From Desulfovibrio fairfieldensis (GTDB taxonomy: Bacteria; Desulfobacterota; Desulfovibrionia; Desulfovibrionales; Desulfovibrionaceae): a DNA stretch of 64,000 bases. Made by a program: the position numbers and the translations under genes. Below, one piece after another: positions 1-9,427 of this stretch. The stretch lies in assembly GCF_001553605.1 (NCBI RefSeq), contig NZ_CP014229.1, positions 3,314,501 to 3,378,500 on the forward strand. The letters run 5' to 3'. The notes under the pieces are model-generated. The model had not been told where the DNA came from, ran no database searches, and saw only the letters and a list, made by a program, of their open reading frames with translations. Positions within the stretch are counted from its first letter, which is position 1. Each line of letters opens with the position of its first letter.

Positions 1-1
1 C

Positions 2-421
2 ACGTCCAATGATGCCGAGAGGGCCAATGAATATCATGCACCGCACTTTCACTATGTTCAGGACGCCATACGGCAGTCTCAAGAACTATTTGCAGATCAA
101 AGTTTTGAAATAGTCGACGCATGGCATGCAATGGACGCCCGTTTTCACAAGGATTACGACTGGTGTCCGTATTCACAGATATTGACCGTGATAGGCGCGG
201 ATCTTGGCATATATCCGTGCCAGGACAAGGCCTATAACGATGAGGCCTTGCTGGGAAGCCTGCGTGGACAGCGCTTACGCGAATGGTGGTTCGAAAACAA
301 GGATGCTTTTTTTAAAATACACCCTAATGTGCACTGCCGGCACCACTGTGTCGCGAATGGAAAGAACATGATGCTGCATGAATATTTGTCTCTTGTAGAA
401 GGACATACAGAATTTGTATAG
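2..421 (+). CDS. Radical SAM protein with SPASM domain, C-terminal part
   Basis: The frame is open from the window edge, so the 5' end with the CxxxCxxC cluster lies outside; 139 residues remain. The tail has the cysteine pattern of a SPASM/twitch auxiliary Fe-S domain: CPYSQ, then IYPCQDKAY, then CRHHC near the end. The stretch between them, reading GSLRGQRLREWW, is typical of the region where such proteins describe a processed substrate. By family it would bind one or two extra Fe-S clusters and modify a small molecule or peptide. It lies at the edge of a glycan locus and is followed by a methyltransferase on the same strand, so a sugar-modifying role is plausible but inferred. The substrate cannot be read from the fragment. 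Confidence 0.75.
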   Translation, partial: TSNDAERANEYHAPHFHYVQDAIRQSQELFADQSFEIVDAWHAMDARFHKDYDWCPYSQILTVIGADLGIYPCQDKAYNDEALLGSLRGQRLREWWFENKDAFFKIHPNVHCRHHCVANGKNMMLHEYLSLVEGHTEFV

Positions 422-470
422 ATGCGGTTATATTGTAAAATGATGAAGTTTACATAGCGCGCCTGAAACC

Positions 471-1148
471 ATGAGAAATGCCATGAATCGTTTGTTGAAT
501 ATCGTTACCCCCTTGCATACAGCGACCAGGAGAGACTATCTCGCTCGCATGATGGATCAAAAGGTTCAGTGCATGCATAAGGCAAAAATGTATGAGGCGG
601 AATATTGGGATGGGGACAGGCGGTACGGTTATGGCGGATACCGCTATATGCCGGGCCGGTGGAAGCCTGTGGCCGAGGCTCTGATTGACATCTACTCTCT
701 CAAAAATGGCTCAAAAGTCCTTGATATCGGTTGCGGGAAAGCTTTTCTACTGCACGAATTGAAATTGCTGCTTCCCGATCTTGTGGTTATGGGCTGCGAC
801 ATTTCAGAACATGCCCTGAGTTGCGCCCCGCAAGAAATCCGGCCGCATTTGTTCATCCATCGCGCTCAGGATGTCTATTCTTTTGGTGATAAGCAGTTTG
901 ATCTGGTTATTTCTTTGGGATGCTTCCACAATTTGCGCATTTTTGATCTTAAAACAGCGCTGTCGGAAATGCAGCGGATGGGGCGGCAGCAGTATTTGAT
1001 GGTTGAAAGTTACCGTGATGAGCAGGAACTTTTTAATTTGCAATGCTGGGCGCTCACAGCAGAGTCATTTTTTGATGCCGAAGAATGGGTGTGGCTGTAT
1101 GAGCAATTCGGATATCAGGGCGATTATGAATTTATTTACTTTGAATAA
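471..1148 (+). CDS. Class I SAM-dependent methyltransferase
   Basis: The 225-residue protein has a classical SAM-binding motif I, VLDIGCGKAFLLHEL, around residues 80-94, an acidic motif II (VMGCDISEHAL) and a post-motif FDLVISLGCFHNL. The first 75 residues are charged and tyrosine-rich and probably contact the acceptor. It follows the radical SAM tail by 49 bases on the same strand, and faces the sulfotransferase convergently with only 19 bases between stop codons. A second possible start is the Met at residue 5. The acceptor is unknown. The setting in a surface-sugar locus suggests methylation of a sugar or lipid-linked intermediate, which is inference. Confidence 0.75.
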   Translation: MRNAMNRLLNIVTPLHTATRRDYLARMMDQKVQCMHKAKMYEAEYWDGDRRYGYGGYRYMPGRWKPVAEALIDIYSLKNGSKVLDIGCGKAFLLHELKLLLPDLVVMGCDISEHALSCAPQEIRPHLFIHRAQDVYSFGDKQFDLVISLGCFHNLRIFDLKTALSEMQRMGRQQYLMVESYRDEQELFNLQCWALTAESFFDAEEWVWLYEQFGYQGDYEFIYFE

Positions 1149-1167
1149 ACAACATTCATACATAAGA

Positions 1168-2011
<844 letters not shown>

Positions 2012-2020
2012 GACTCAATC

Positions 2021-4453
2021 CTAAATTAATTCGTTCGTTGTTTTTGCGCCAGAGAACACCCTTTGAAGGATATTGCCGTCAATATTCAAAGTATCGTTTT
2101 TTGCCATCAGTTCAAGCGCGGCTGGGCTGTCGGTGGGAAGGTCTCCCGGCACTACTATGTCGGATATCTCTGCGCGTAATGTGGCGCACCGTTCATAATA
2201 GGGTTCTTTTTTTCCGAAAAAAGCGGCATGCGCAGCAAAGAAAAGAGCTTCGGCTTTTCTGTCCTGTTTGGAATACAGGTTGGATAACTGCCATCCGGCT
2301 TCCGCGTGGCCGGGCTTGGCCCAGAGGAGGCAGAGCAGCAGCGTTTCACGTATATGCATATTGTCGGTGGATATAGCTTCTGCGTATGCGGCCTGCAGCA
2401 TCTCAGAGGAAGCTTCCCATTTGGGGACAGGCGCGGCGTTCCACGGCAAGGGAGTTCCTGGAGCCAGAGTGGCGGTTCTTTCCAAGGATGCAGCGGAGAA
2501 ATCGGGATCTCTGCGTAAACTCTCCCTGCCGAGGCGGTACAGCGGCGCATAATTGGGGAAGCTCGTCACATACGCGGCCAGCGTTTCCCAGAAATGCTTC
2601 TGGCAACGTATATCTTCAGGCGAAAGGGTATGTTTTCCGTCTATAATCTCAAGCATTTCTTTTGTAATTTCCAAAATTTCCCCGGCCGTGTTGTTTAGTA
2701 CGGATAAATTCGCGTCGTGAAAATCTTTATCAAAAAATACTTCTGCGTGATGGGAGCGCATGACGTCAAGTCTTGTCAGGGCGACGCGCGAGGCGCTATG
2801 ATAGAAATGCTTATGCAGGATGAGCAACGGCGCATAGTTGCCGTGCGGCCAATAGAGAAAAGGCATATTTGTATAAATTAACGGTTTTTTGAGGATTGTC
2901 GGAATGGCGTCCAGTCCCAGGCCCGTGGAGATGGCAAGGTGGCATTGAGAAACAAGCCATACATCCATAAAGGGCGAACGATGCTCTGACGCATAGTCGA
3001 TGATGCGAGGAGATTTCCAATAAATGGGTTTCTCGACACTGGCACCCATGCGCAGTACATACCATCCCTGTTCGGCAAGAAATTCCATAGCCGGCCTATA
3101 GGTGTTTATGTCGGCGTTGCGATGTGGGTATGTAAATTTGGATTCAGGGCGCGTTTGTTTATCATAAGCACCGTCGCGCACCATCAGGCAGGCAATTTTT
3201 GCATGCGGCGGGATGCCCATCCTCCGGACATTTTTGTTGCCTTCGGCCATTTCTTCAGCCGTGAGCGGCCAGGGGAGATCGCCGCGTTGCAGGATATTGT
3301 GCTCATCTCTTGCAAGAGCAAGTTCCACCCGGTTCTGATGAAAAAAAATAGGTGTCCGGCTGACGCGCGCCGCGTTCTTTCCTCCGATAACCCCGTGCAT
3401 CGCCGGGTCATGCCGTAAAAAGGCAAAAACCCTGTCCCATACGCGAGTAACGCAGGAAGTGGGCTCTCCTGTCGCATAATCGACGTATTCAAGGCATTGC
3501 CCCGCCATGCGGTTAAGCCGGGCTAGCAGATACAAGCTTATATCAAAAACATAATGGCCTATAGCTGGATGCCCTGTCAGCATGAGGGGGCCCCCAATGC
3601 GGACACATGCCACAGGAGTGAGAGATTGCGCCAGGATGCTGGCCAGTTGCTCGGAAGCGGGGGTAAGGCGATGATTTTTTTCCGGTAAGCGCGCCGTATA
3701 TTCCTGAAAAAAAGCAAGGGCATCGGCCTTGGCAAGATCTTTGTCCCAAGTGCGCTGTGCGAGGCAGCGAGGGCAGAGCCAACGATCGTCAGGAAAACCC
3801 GACCAGGGGAGCCTGGGGCCTTTGCTGTAGAACGTGTACTCGTACCCGCAGCAGGGGCATTGGTCTTTCACAGCCAACTGCGGCCTCATTTCAGAATTAT
3901 GCATGGACCCGATAAATTCCACGCAGGAGCAGGCGTACTCCCGCACTGCGGAGATCCGGAGCGCATTTTTTGCCCATGCGGGAGCATCGATATCCTGCGC
4001 CCAACGGGCAAACATTTCCTCATTGTTTTCAAAGTAAGCCAGATAGGCTCGCACCGCCATAAGCGCATGGCGCGGCGCGCTCGGCAGCAGTTGCTCGTCT
4101 TTTTCCGCTTCGGCCAGACAGCGCCGGGCGGATATGCTGTCGCCGATGTAGAGATAGCTCCGCGCTTTAAAGGCGGCTTCACTGGCGCTGGCAGCATGCG
4201 GCGACGCCGTGAGCATGGTACGAATATCTTGGGGCCGCATGTTCCATGCGATGTTTTCCCATTGGCCCAGCGAAGGTCTTCTTACGGGCTTCACCAATTC
4301 GGATAAAAAAAGCCTGCTGCATTTGAACACCCAACCCAGATATTTTGACTCCCGTTTGCGAAAAAAATGCACAGCTGCGCGGAACCGCAGAAAAACATGT
4401 TTGCGGGTCTGCACAAAAAAGGGCCTTCTGAAGGAAATACGATATTTGCTCAT
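2021..4453 (-). CDS. TIGR04372-type glycosyltransferase with zinc-ribbon and C-terminal helical region
   Basis: A Met preceded by GGGAG six bases upstream (4453) is preferred to the longer frame from 4528, which would overlap the upstream gene; this gives about 810 residues. The middle has the hallmarks of the TIGR04372 putative glycosyltransferase family: RNADINTYRPAMEFL, GWYVLRMGASVEKP, a conserved D-YASEHRSPFMDVW and STGLGLDAIP. Before it lies a four-cysteine zinc ribbon, CPCCGYEY then CPRCLAQRTW. The N-terminus has TPR-like helices, and the last 150 residues look like further helical repeats. A shorter paralogue lies at 10241-12006. The role is probably sugar transfer in the cytoplasm onto the locus's glycan; donor and acceptor are unknown. 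Confidence 0.75.
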   Translation of the reverse strand: MSKYRISFRRPFFVQTRKHVFLRFRAAVHFFRKRESKYLGWVFKCSRLFLSELVKPVRRPSLGQWENIAWNMRPQDIRTMLTASPHAASASEAAFKARSYLYIGDSISARRCLAEAEKDEQLLPSAPRHALMAVRAYLAYFENNEEMFARWAQDIDAPAWAKNALRISAVREYACSCVEFIGSMHNSEMRPQLAVKDQCPCCGYEYTFYSKGPRLPWSGFPDDRWLCPRCLAQRTWDKDLAKADALAFFQEYTARLPEKNHRLTPASEQLASILAQSLTPVACVRIGGPLMLTGHPAIGHYVFDISLYLLARLNRMAGQCLEYVDYATGEPTSCVTRVWDRVFAFLRHDPAMHGVIGGKNAARVSRTPIFFHQNRVELALARDEHNILQRGDLPWPLTAEEMAEGNKNVRRMGIPPHAKIACLMVRDGAYDKQTRPESKFTYPHRNADINTYRPAMEFLAEQGWYVLRMGASVEKPIYWKSPRIIDYASEHRSPFMDVWLVSQCHLAISTGLGLDAIPTILKKPLIYTNMPFLYWPHGNYAPLLILHKHFYHSASRVALTRLDVMRSHHAEVFFDKDFHDANLSVLNNTAGEILEITKEMLEIIDGKHTLSPEDIRCQKHFWETLAAYVTSFPNYAPLYRLGRESLRRDPDFSAASLERTATLAPGTPLPWNAAPVPKWEASSEMLQAAYAEAISTDNMHIRETLLLCLLWAKPGHAEAGWQLSNLYSKQDRKAEALFFAAHAAFFGKKEPYYERCATLRAEISDIVVPGDLPTDSPAALELMAKNDTLNIDGNILQRVFSGAKTTNELI

Positions 4454-4472
4454 AAGCATCTCCCAAGAGGTA

Positions 4473-5714
4473 TTACAGAAGCGTAACTTCCGGCAAGGGT
4501 ATAAACCATTGTCCACCGATATCCGCATATTGCGGGTGGCGTTCGATTATAAGGTTTGCAAAGCGCCATGCGGCAATAAATATGCAGTCTGGTTTTCGCT
4601 CATAGATAACGGAGGGCGAAAGAACGGGAAGATGCAGTCCTGGACTGTAGGAGCCGATTTTGATGGGATTGTCGTCGACGATATAAGGGATATATTCCGC
4701 AAGTCCAAAATAATAAAAAAGGGTGGTCGTCGTATTGGAGGCGCCATAGGCAGCGATGTTTTTCCCTTCATCCCGCAAACGCGCAAGGTGGGTGCGGACA
4801 TCGCATCGGCATTGCGCCACCCGTTCCGCATAGGCGAGATTGGTTCGGAGGGTGTTCAGGCCGAAGCGCGATTCCGACTCCGCCATGCTCTCCAATTGCG
4901 ATGATACTGGACGCGAAGTCTGCCTTTTGGCAAAAACATAGCGCAGACATCCTCCCTTGGAAGGCGTGTGCAGGGCATGCACCATGGTAAAGGGTGTGGA
5001 TTTCACAAACTGTTGCAAAGGTAAAATGGAAAAATAGGACAAATGTTCGTGGTAAATAGTATCAAAAAGCATGTTATTTACAATATCGAACCAGTATCCG
5101 CTTTCCAGGACAAAAAGTCCCTTGTCCGCGAGTAGGATTTCAACTGACTCGAACAGGCTCCGTACATCATCCACATTGGCCGCGATATTGTTGGCAGTAA
5201 CCATTTGGGCCGGCCCGTGCGTTTGCCGTATGTGAGCCGCCAGTTCCGGCGTCAAGAATTCCGGGATTGTGGGAATCCCTTCGCGTGTGGCTTTCGCCGC
5301 AATTTTCCGCGCCGGATCAATGCCCAGCACGCGCATGCCCAGACGCTGAAAAGTACTGAGCAGCGCGCCGTCATTGCTGCCGATGTCGATAACCAGATCG
5401 CTTTTCGCTAGGGAAGCGAACGCCGCCATCTGATGCGCATATTCCCGATAATAGTCGACCAGGCCCGGCGAACTGTGCGTTATGTACAGATATTCGCGAT
5501 AAATGTGGTCGGGGTTCACCACATCCAGAAGCTGCACATGGCCGCAGTTGAGACAAATCCATACATCCATGGGGAAAAGGGGTTGGCTTTGCTCAAGCTT
5601 TTCCTTGGGCACATAGGCATCGGCAATGGGTGAGGCCGCCAGGGGCAGAAATACCGAGACATCAGACGAACCGCAAAGGCGGCATGTGTTTCGTGAATAA
5701 GAAGAGCATTCCAT
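4473..5714 (-). CDS. NDP-sugar C-methyltransferase family protein (TylC3/NovU type)
   Basis: The architecture is that of NDP-hexose C-methyltransferases: an N-terminal zinc site (CRLCGSS then CLNCGHVQL), a SAM domain with VIDIGSNDGALLSTF and VLGIDPA, the characteristic YHEHLSYFS catalytic-loop motif, and a C-terminal Rossmann-like domain with AAYGASNTTTTL and IVDDNPIKIG. Length of about 413 residues is normal. The start at 5714 (MECSSYSRN) avoids a 47-base overlap with the preceding gene, although an upstream Met at 5768 is possible. It would add a methyl group to a ring carbon of a keto-sugar nucleotide. It lies directly downstream of a degenerate paralogue and upstream of the large glycosyltransferase. 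The exact sugar is unknown. Confidence 0.8.
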   Translation of the reverse strand: MECSSYSRNTCRLCGSSDVSVFLPLAASPIADAYVPKEKLEQSQPLFPMDVWICLNCGHVQLLDVVNPDHIYREYLYITHSSPGLVDYYREYAHQMAAFASLAKSDLVIDIGSNDGALLSTFQRLGMRVLGIDPARKIAAKATREGIPTIPEFLTPELAAHIRQTHGPAQMVTANNIAANVDDVRSLFESVEILLADKGLFVLESGYWFDIVNNMLFDTIYHEHLSYFSILPLQQFVKSTPFTMVHALHTPSKGGCLRYVFAKRQTSRPVSSQLESMAESESRFGLNTLRTNLAYAERVAQCRCDVRTHLARLRDEGKNIAAYGASNTTTTLFYYFGLAEYIPYIVDDNPIKIGSYSPGLHLPVLSPSVIYERKPDCIFIAAWRFANLIIERHPQYADIGGQWFIPLPEVTLL

Positions 5715-5721
5715 GGGGCAC

Positions 5722-6960
5722 TTACCTGTTGGATGTTGCAAGGGGCGCCTTGTGCACGATGAAAGCATCGTGTCCTATGTACAAGCGGCTCTGTGGAAAC
5801 ACCGATGCGAATATTCCTCCGCGCTGTATAAATGCGGAGTGCTGTTGCAATATGCGGTCTTCCGCTTCCGGCGGAACTGCCAGAAGACAGAGCGTCGTAT
5901 CACTGTCGTCCAGCGCAGCACTCGGCGCAATGCAGGGCGTCAGACCCGCTACATAATGCCCCTGCTTGCGGGGATGATCATCCCAAAGCTTGCCTATATG
6001 CCCCGCAAGACCCATAAGATGAGTAAAGGTGACGCCCAGATGTCCCACCCCCAGCAAGGCCACAGAACCGCTGCCTTTGCAGGCATTGACGCGGCTGCGT
6101 ATCCGCCGGGCAATGGCGGCATATCGGTCGGCAAAGAAACGTGCGCGGGAGCATTCGCGCGCCGTATCCTCCGCCGAGGCAAGGGGCACGGTCGCAGGGT
6201 CTGTTTTCCGGGCCAGCACCAGAAGAAGTTCCTCCTGACCTGTACGGGTTCTTTGCGTCCATACCGGTGAAAAACCGCCCATCATCAAGGTATTGCTCAA
6301 GCTCACGTCCGTAAAGTACTGCGTGTGTTCTTCCCAGAGCCGCGCATAGTCGCAGCTTTGCAGTTCCGCTTCACATGCGGGCACTTCCACAAAAAGCCAG
6401 CCGTCTTCCCTGATCAGTTTTCGCGCTGTATACAGAAAACGAGGCAGATTGTGTACATGCTCCAGGATATGGCGCGCCACAAGCAGACGCACGGGGGGGA
6501 GGCTTTGGCGGGGGGGGGCGCTCAGACTTTCCTGAACGAGCGCGATATGCATCGGTCGGGCGCCGTCAAGACCCAGTATGTCCGGGGTGAGACGCCAGCT
6601 TTCCCGGCCGCCGAGGCTCGTCAGGCGCTCCAGCAGGCCGGCGTCTTTGAGGCTGAGCCCGGCCATGGCACAACCGCGCCCGGTAAGCTGCGTCAACTGT
6701 GCTGCCAAGGCATCCAGATGGCTCTCCGGCTCGTTGAAGGCCAGCCAATCCACGCAAGGAGCCAGCCACGCCGCTGGCGGCGGGCACAGCAGTTGGGCCA
6801 ATCCACAACGCGGACAGCAGCCGAATCTCTTGGGCCACGTCTCTGCCCGACTTTGCGGCATAAGGGCATAGTCGGTGGCTCGCGGCTGGCCCCCGGCATC
6901 AAGCAGCGTCGGCAACGGCGCGGCGCACAGGCGGCAATTTTCTGTCCAGGCGTCGCCCAT
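5722..6960 (-). CDS. C-methyltransferase paralogue with degenerate SAM motif and poly-C tracts
   Basis: This has the same three-part architecture as the downstream gene: zinc site CRLCAAPLP and CPRCGLAQL, a central methyltransferase-like domain, and a C-terminal part with VALLGVGHLGVTF and LWDDHPRKQGHYV. The normally glycine-rich motif I is replaced by GLSLKDAGLLERL, and the usual YHEHLSYFS is WEEHTQYFTD, so SAM binding or catalysis may be altered. The coding strand has a C9 run (6518-6510) followed closely by a C7 run (6499-6493); the present lengths keep the frame open. The start at 6960 lies two bases after the preceding stop. It may be a partner subunit, a diverged enzyme or a contingency gene; these cannot be separated from sequence alone. 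Confidence 0.65.
   Translation of the reverse strand: MGDAWTENCRLCAAPLPTLLDAGGQPRATDYALMPQSRAETWPKRFGCCPRCGLAQLLCPPPAAWLAPCVDWLAFNEPESHLDALAAQLTQLTGRGCAMAGLSLKDAGLLERLTSLGGRESWRLTPDILGLDGARPMHIALVQESLSAPPRQSLPPVRLLVARHILEHVHNLPRFLYTARKLIREDGWLFVEVPACEAELQSCDYARLWEEHTQYFTDVSLSNTLMMGGFSPVWTQRTRTGQEELLLVLARKTDPATVPLASAEDTARECSRARFFADRYAAIARRIRSRVNACKGSGSVALLGVGHLGVTFTHLMGLAGHIGKLWDDHPRKQGHYVAGLTPCIAPSAALDDSDTTLCLLAVPPEAEDRILQQHSAFIQRGGIFASVFPQSRLYIGHDAFIVHKAPLATSNR
6510..6518. repeat. G9 homopolymer (C9 on the coding strand) in a methyltransferase-family gene
   Basis: Nine consecutive G on the plus strand near codon 149 of the leftward gene, with a second run of seven G at 6493-6499. Gain or loss of one base would truncate the product within the central domain. 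Confidence 0.9.
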
Positions 6961-6962
6961 GC

Positions 6963-7709
6963 TCAACGTTCCATATGGAGGGCGGCGCGCACCGGTCCTT
7001 CCTGCATGGACAAGGTTATTCCACCGTCGACCAGCAGGTTCTGCCCCGTCACATAGGCAGCGCCGTCGGAGCACAGGAAATCCACTACCGAAGCTATCTC
7101 ACGTGAAGTGCCCATGCGCCCTAACGGGATAATTTTTTTATACAAATCCATGAGCTTCGTATACCCGAGATAAAAATCCGCAGACTCTTCCTTGAGCACT
7201 GCATGCGGCGAAACCATGTTGACGCGGATGCCCAGCGGTCCCAATTGCACTGCCCAGAAACGCGCCATGTGCTCGAGAGCAGCCTTGACCGCATGGTACC
7301 CGATAGGCTGATCCGCGATGACAGCCTTGCCCGCCACAGATCCGATGAGGACAATCGCCCTGGGCCGGGGAGGAAGGGGGCGCACAGCGTCGACGCAGAT
7401 ATCCACAATACGTTTGGTGGCGTCCATGCTTACCTGCCATTCGCCTGTCCAGTTGTCGCCGTCAGCGCGGTATTTTTGAAAAAAGACCAATGAGGACCAG
7501 TCGTCACAGAGAGGGGGAATGCGTTCGAGAGTCTGTTTGACGTCCGTGATGTCCAACGGACATACGCGGATGCCGGGATGGCCGAGTTCCGCCCCATTTA
7601 CGTTGCGCCGCCCGACAACGGAAACCGCTTCTCCTCGTTCCGCAAGCATGCGGGCCAGTTCTTTGCCGGAACCCCGCGTACCGCCGATGATGAGCGTGTG
7701 CTTTTTCAT
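6963..7709 (-). CDS. Short-chain dehydrogenase/reductase (SDR)
   Basis: The start at 7709 has a strong ribosome site (GAGGGAAAGG) and an ATGA overlap with the upstream cupin stop. The 248-residue protein shows the SDR cofactor loop GGTRGSGK at residues 7-14, the catalytic Ser in LIGSVAG, the YHAVK active-site pair, NMVSPHAV after it, and the C-terminal LLVDGG typical of classical SDRs. It is expected to oxidise or reduce a sugar hydroxyl or keto group with NAD(P)H in the cytoplasm. In this operon a role on a nucleotide-sugar or heptose intermediate is likely but inferred. All key residues are present and the length is normal. Confidence 0.85.
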   Translation of the reverse strand: MKKHTLIIGGTRGSGKELARMLAERGEAVSVVGRRNVNGAELGHPGIRVCPLDITDVKQTLERIPPLCDDWSSLVFFQKYRADGDNWTGEWQVSMDATKRIVDICVDAVRPLPPRPRAIVLIGSVAGKAVIADQPIGYHAVKAALEHMARFWAVQLGPLGIRVNMVSPHAVLKEESADFYLGYTKLMDLYKKIIPLGRMGTSREIASVVDFLCSDGAAYVTGQNLLVDGGITLSMQEGPVRAALHMER

Positions 7710-8236
7710 AGCCTTTCCCTCTGTCGCGCGGCATGGCGCAGGCCGTTCAGAAAGTTTTTTTGGTGTGTTTTCTGCTTGTCGTCGTTCGTATCCCATAGCG
7801 TTTTCGTGTCCTGCGGCAGGAACGGCCCCGATGTAACTTCATGAAAAATGACCATATCCGACTCGAAAGCTTGCGAATGCCATTGCCCCGCCGGGATATG
7901 TACGCAGAGGCTCCGCCCCGTGGAAATGTCGCCCATGGGGATAGAGTCCAAATAATTGCCCCCGGAATCCAGCAAAAAAACCGTCACCAGTCCGGACAGC
8001 ACGGTAAACGTTTCCGACCGTGACATATGTGCATGCGGCGGTACGAAAACATTACGTCCGTGCGCGATGAACATTTCATGGATGGGAGCATCCGGGCTTT
8101 CATGTATGCAGATGCGGCAACGCTGTCGCGGATTGCTTTCGGCCTGTCGTTGTAAAAATCGCACCATGCCGCCTTTCAGCAGACGCATGTCTCCACGTAG
8201 GTAAAAAATTTCATCGGAAATTTTTTCCAGCATCAT
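7706..8236 (-). CDS. WbuC-like cupin-fold metalloprotein
   Basis: A 176-residue protein with a single cupin barrel: VPPHAHMSRSETFTVLSG provides the first metal-ligand set (His, His, Glu) and HIPAGQWHS the second His. Length and motif layout match the WbuC family found in O-antigen and exopolysaccharide clusters, whose biochemical function is not firmly known. The last 25 residues are charged and may be a tail outside the fold. The gene overlaps the upstream methyltransferase by four bases and the downstream SDR by four bases, so it is translationally coupled to both. A role as a sugar epimerase/isomerase or sensor is only inference. Confidence 0.75.
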   Translation of the reverse strand: MMLEKISDEIFYLRGDMRLLKGGMVRFLQRQAESNPRQRCRICIHESPDAPIHEMFIAHGRNVFVPPHAHMSRSETFTVLSGLVTVFLLDSGGNYLDSIPMGDISTGRSLCVHIPAGQWHSQAFESDMVIFHEVTSGPFLPQDTKTLWDTNDDKQKTHQKNFLNGLRHAARQRERL

Positions 8237-9390
8237 CGAATCCTTACAAAAGACAAATATTGTTGCGAACGCCCGAACAGGGTGGAAAACGCCCCGAAAT
8301 GCGGCGGAAATTTTCCTTGCGCGCTTTGGCGCAGGGCCTGCGCGGCATCCCGCAGCTTTTGTGCCGTGCTGCGGGCGGGCGCTCCGATACCCGCCACGCT
8401 GTCCGCTATGAACATCACAGATTCCGCCATATCTTCCAGCAGCTGAGGGGCTCTGGACTCGTAAAAGGGAAAGCAGCAGGCCACAAAACGTTCGGCGGCG
8501 TCATGGAGACATGCATTTTCTTCTTCGGGGCGTTCCTCTAAAATCACGCTGAAGTCTATGAAATTATGCAAATTTTTCATCCATGCCCGCCGGGCGAGCG
8601 CGTTGATGCCCGACTGGCTGCCGGTCATGTCCTTGTACCAGCGCCAATCTGTTATAAAATGCGGCGAAGCTCCTAACACATCAAAGCTGTCGTCCAACGC
8701 TGTGATGGCGTCATGCATGGACATGAGTTTGCCCACAAATGGGTGCAGCACATTATCCAGAATCCAGTCATTGAGGGGCCGGCTCATATTGGGCAGGGTT
8801 TCAAAATGCGACCTGAACACGGGGGCGATCTGCGCCGCCTGTTCCTGCAGCGGCAAAGCGGGGTCGACCAGAGCCTGCCCACAAGCCCTCCGCACGAGAT
8901 CGGGCAGATAGGAAACCGCGTCGATGCAGGTACACACCACAATGCCGCCTGGTTTCGTAAAAGAAGCCAGACGGCGCAACATGGCGCAGGGATCAAGCTG
9001 CAACGGTAAAAATCCTTCGCAGAGCACTACGTCAAAACGTTCAGAGGTGGCAAACTCCATAAAGTCGGCCAGAATATAGTCCAGATTCACAGAGAATCGA
9101 GGCATATCATGCAATGTATTCGTCAACAGCTCGCGGCAATTGTCAAGACCAAAGGGATTGCCGTCCACCAGCAAAAGACGGGCGGGTTCGAGCTGCAGAG
9201 TGTGTACGGCATTGAAGCCGCTGCCGGGGCCGAATTCCACGATGCTTTTACCCCGCAGAAGGGCCGGAGCCATACCCAATAGGCGATATAACGCCCCCCG
9301 CCTGTTCAGATGAACTTTCAGATTTGAAATATTTTGTGAAACCGGGGAAATGGCGTTACTGGTATAATAGTCAAGAAATGGTCTTTCCAT
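8233..9390 (-). CDS. SAM-dependent methyltransferase, long form
   Basis: The 385-residue protein has motif I IVEFGPGSGFNAVHT near residues 50-64, an acidic motif II (LLLVDGNPFGL) and FDVVLCEGFLPLQLDP as the post-motif, so SAM binding is well supported. The second half, about 200 residues, is mostly helical, matches no family I recognise and may contact the acceptor. It is coupled by a four-base overlap to the WbuC-like cupin and follows another methyltransferase by 37 bases. The large number of methyltransferases in this operon suggests a heavily methylated glycan. The substrate is unknown. Confidence 0.7.
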   Translation of the reverse strand: MERPFLDYYTSNAISPVSQNISNLKVHLNRRGALYRLLGMAPALLRGKSIVEFGPGSGFNAVHTLQLEPARLLLVDGNPFGLDNCRELLTNTLHDMPRFSVNLDYILADFMEFATSERFDVVLCEGFLPLQLDPCAMLRRLASFTKPGGIVVCTCIDAVSYLPDLVRRACGQALVDPALPLQEQAAQIAPVFRSHFETLPNMSRPLNDWILDNVLHPFVGKLMSMHDAITALDDSFDVLGASPHFITDWRWYKDMTGSQSGINALARRAWMKNLHNFIDFSVILEERPEEENACLHDAAERFVACCFPFYESRAPQLLEDMAESVMFIADSVAGIGAPARSTAQKLRDAAQALRQSAQGKFPPHFGAFSTLFGRSQQYLSFVRIR

Positions 9391-9427
9391 TGTATACTAC
9401 TCTCAATACATACAGACGGTGTGAAGC

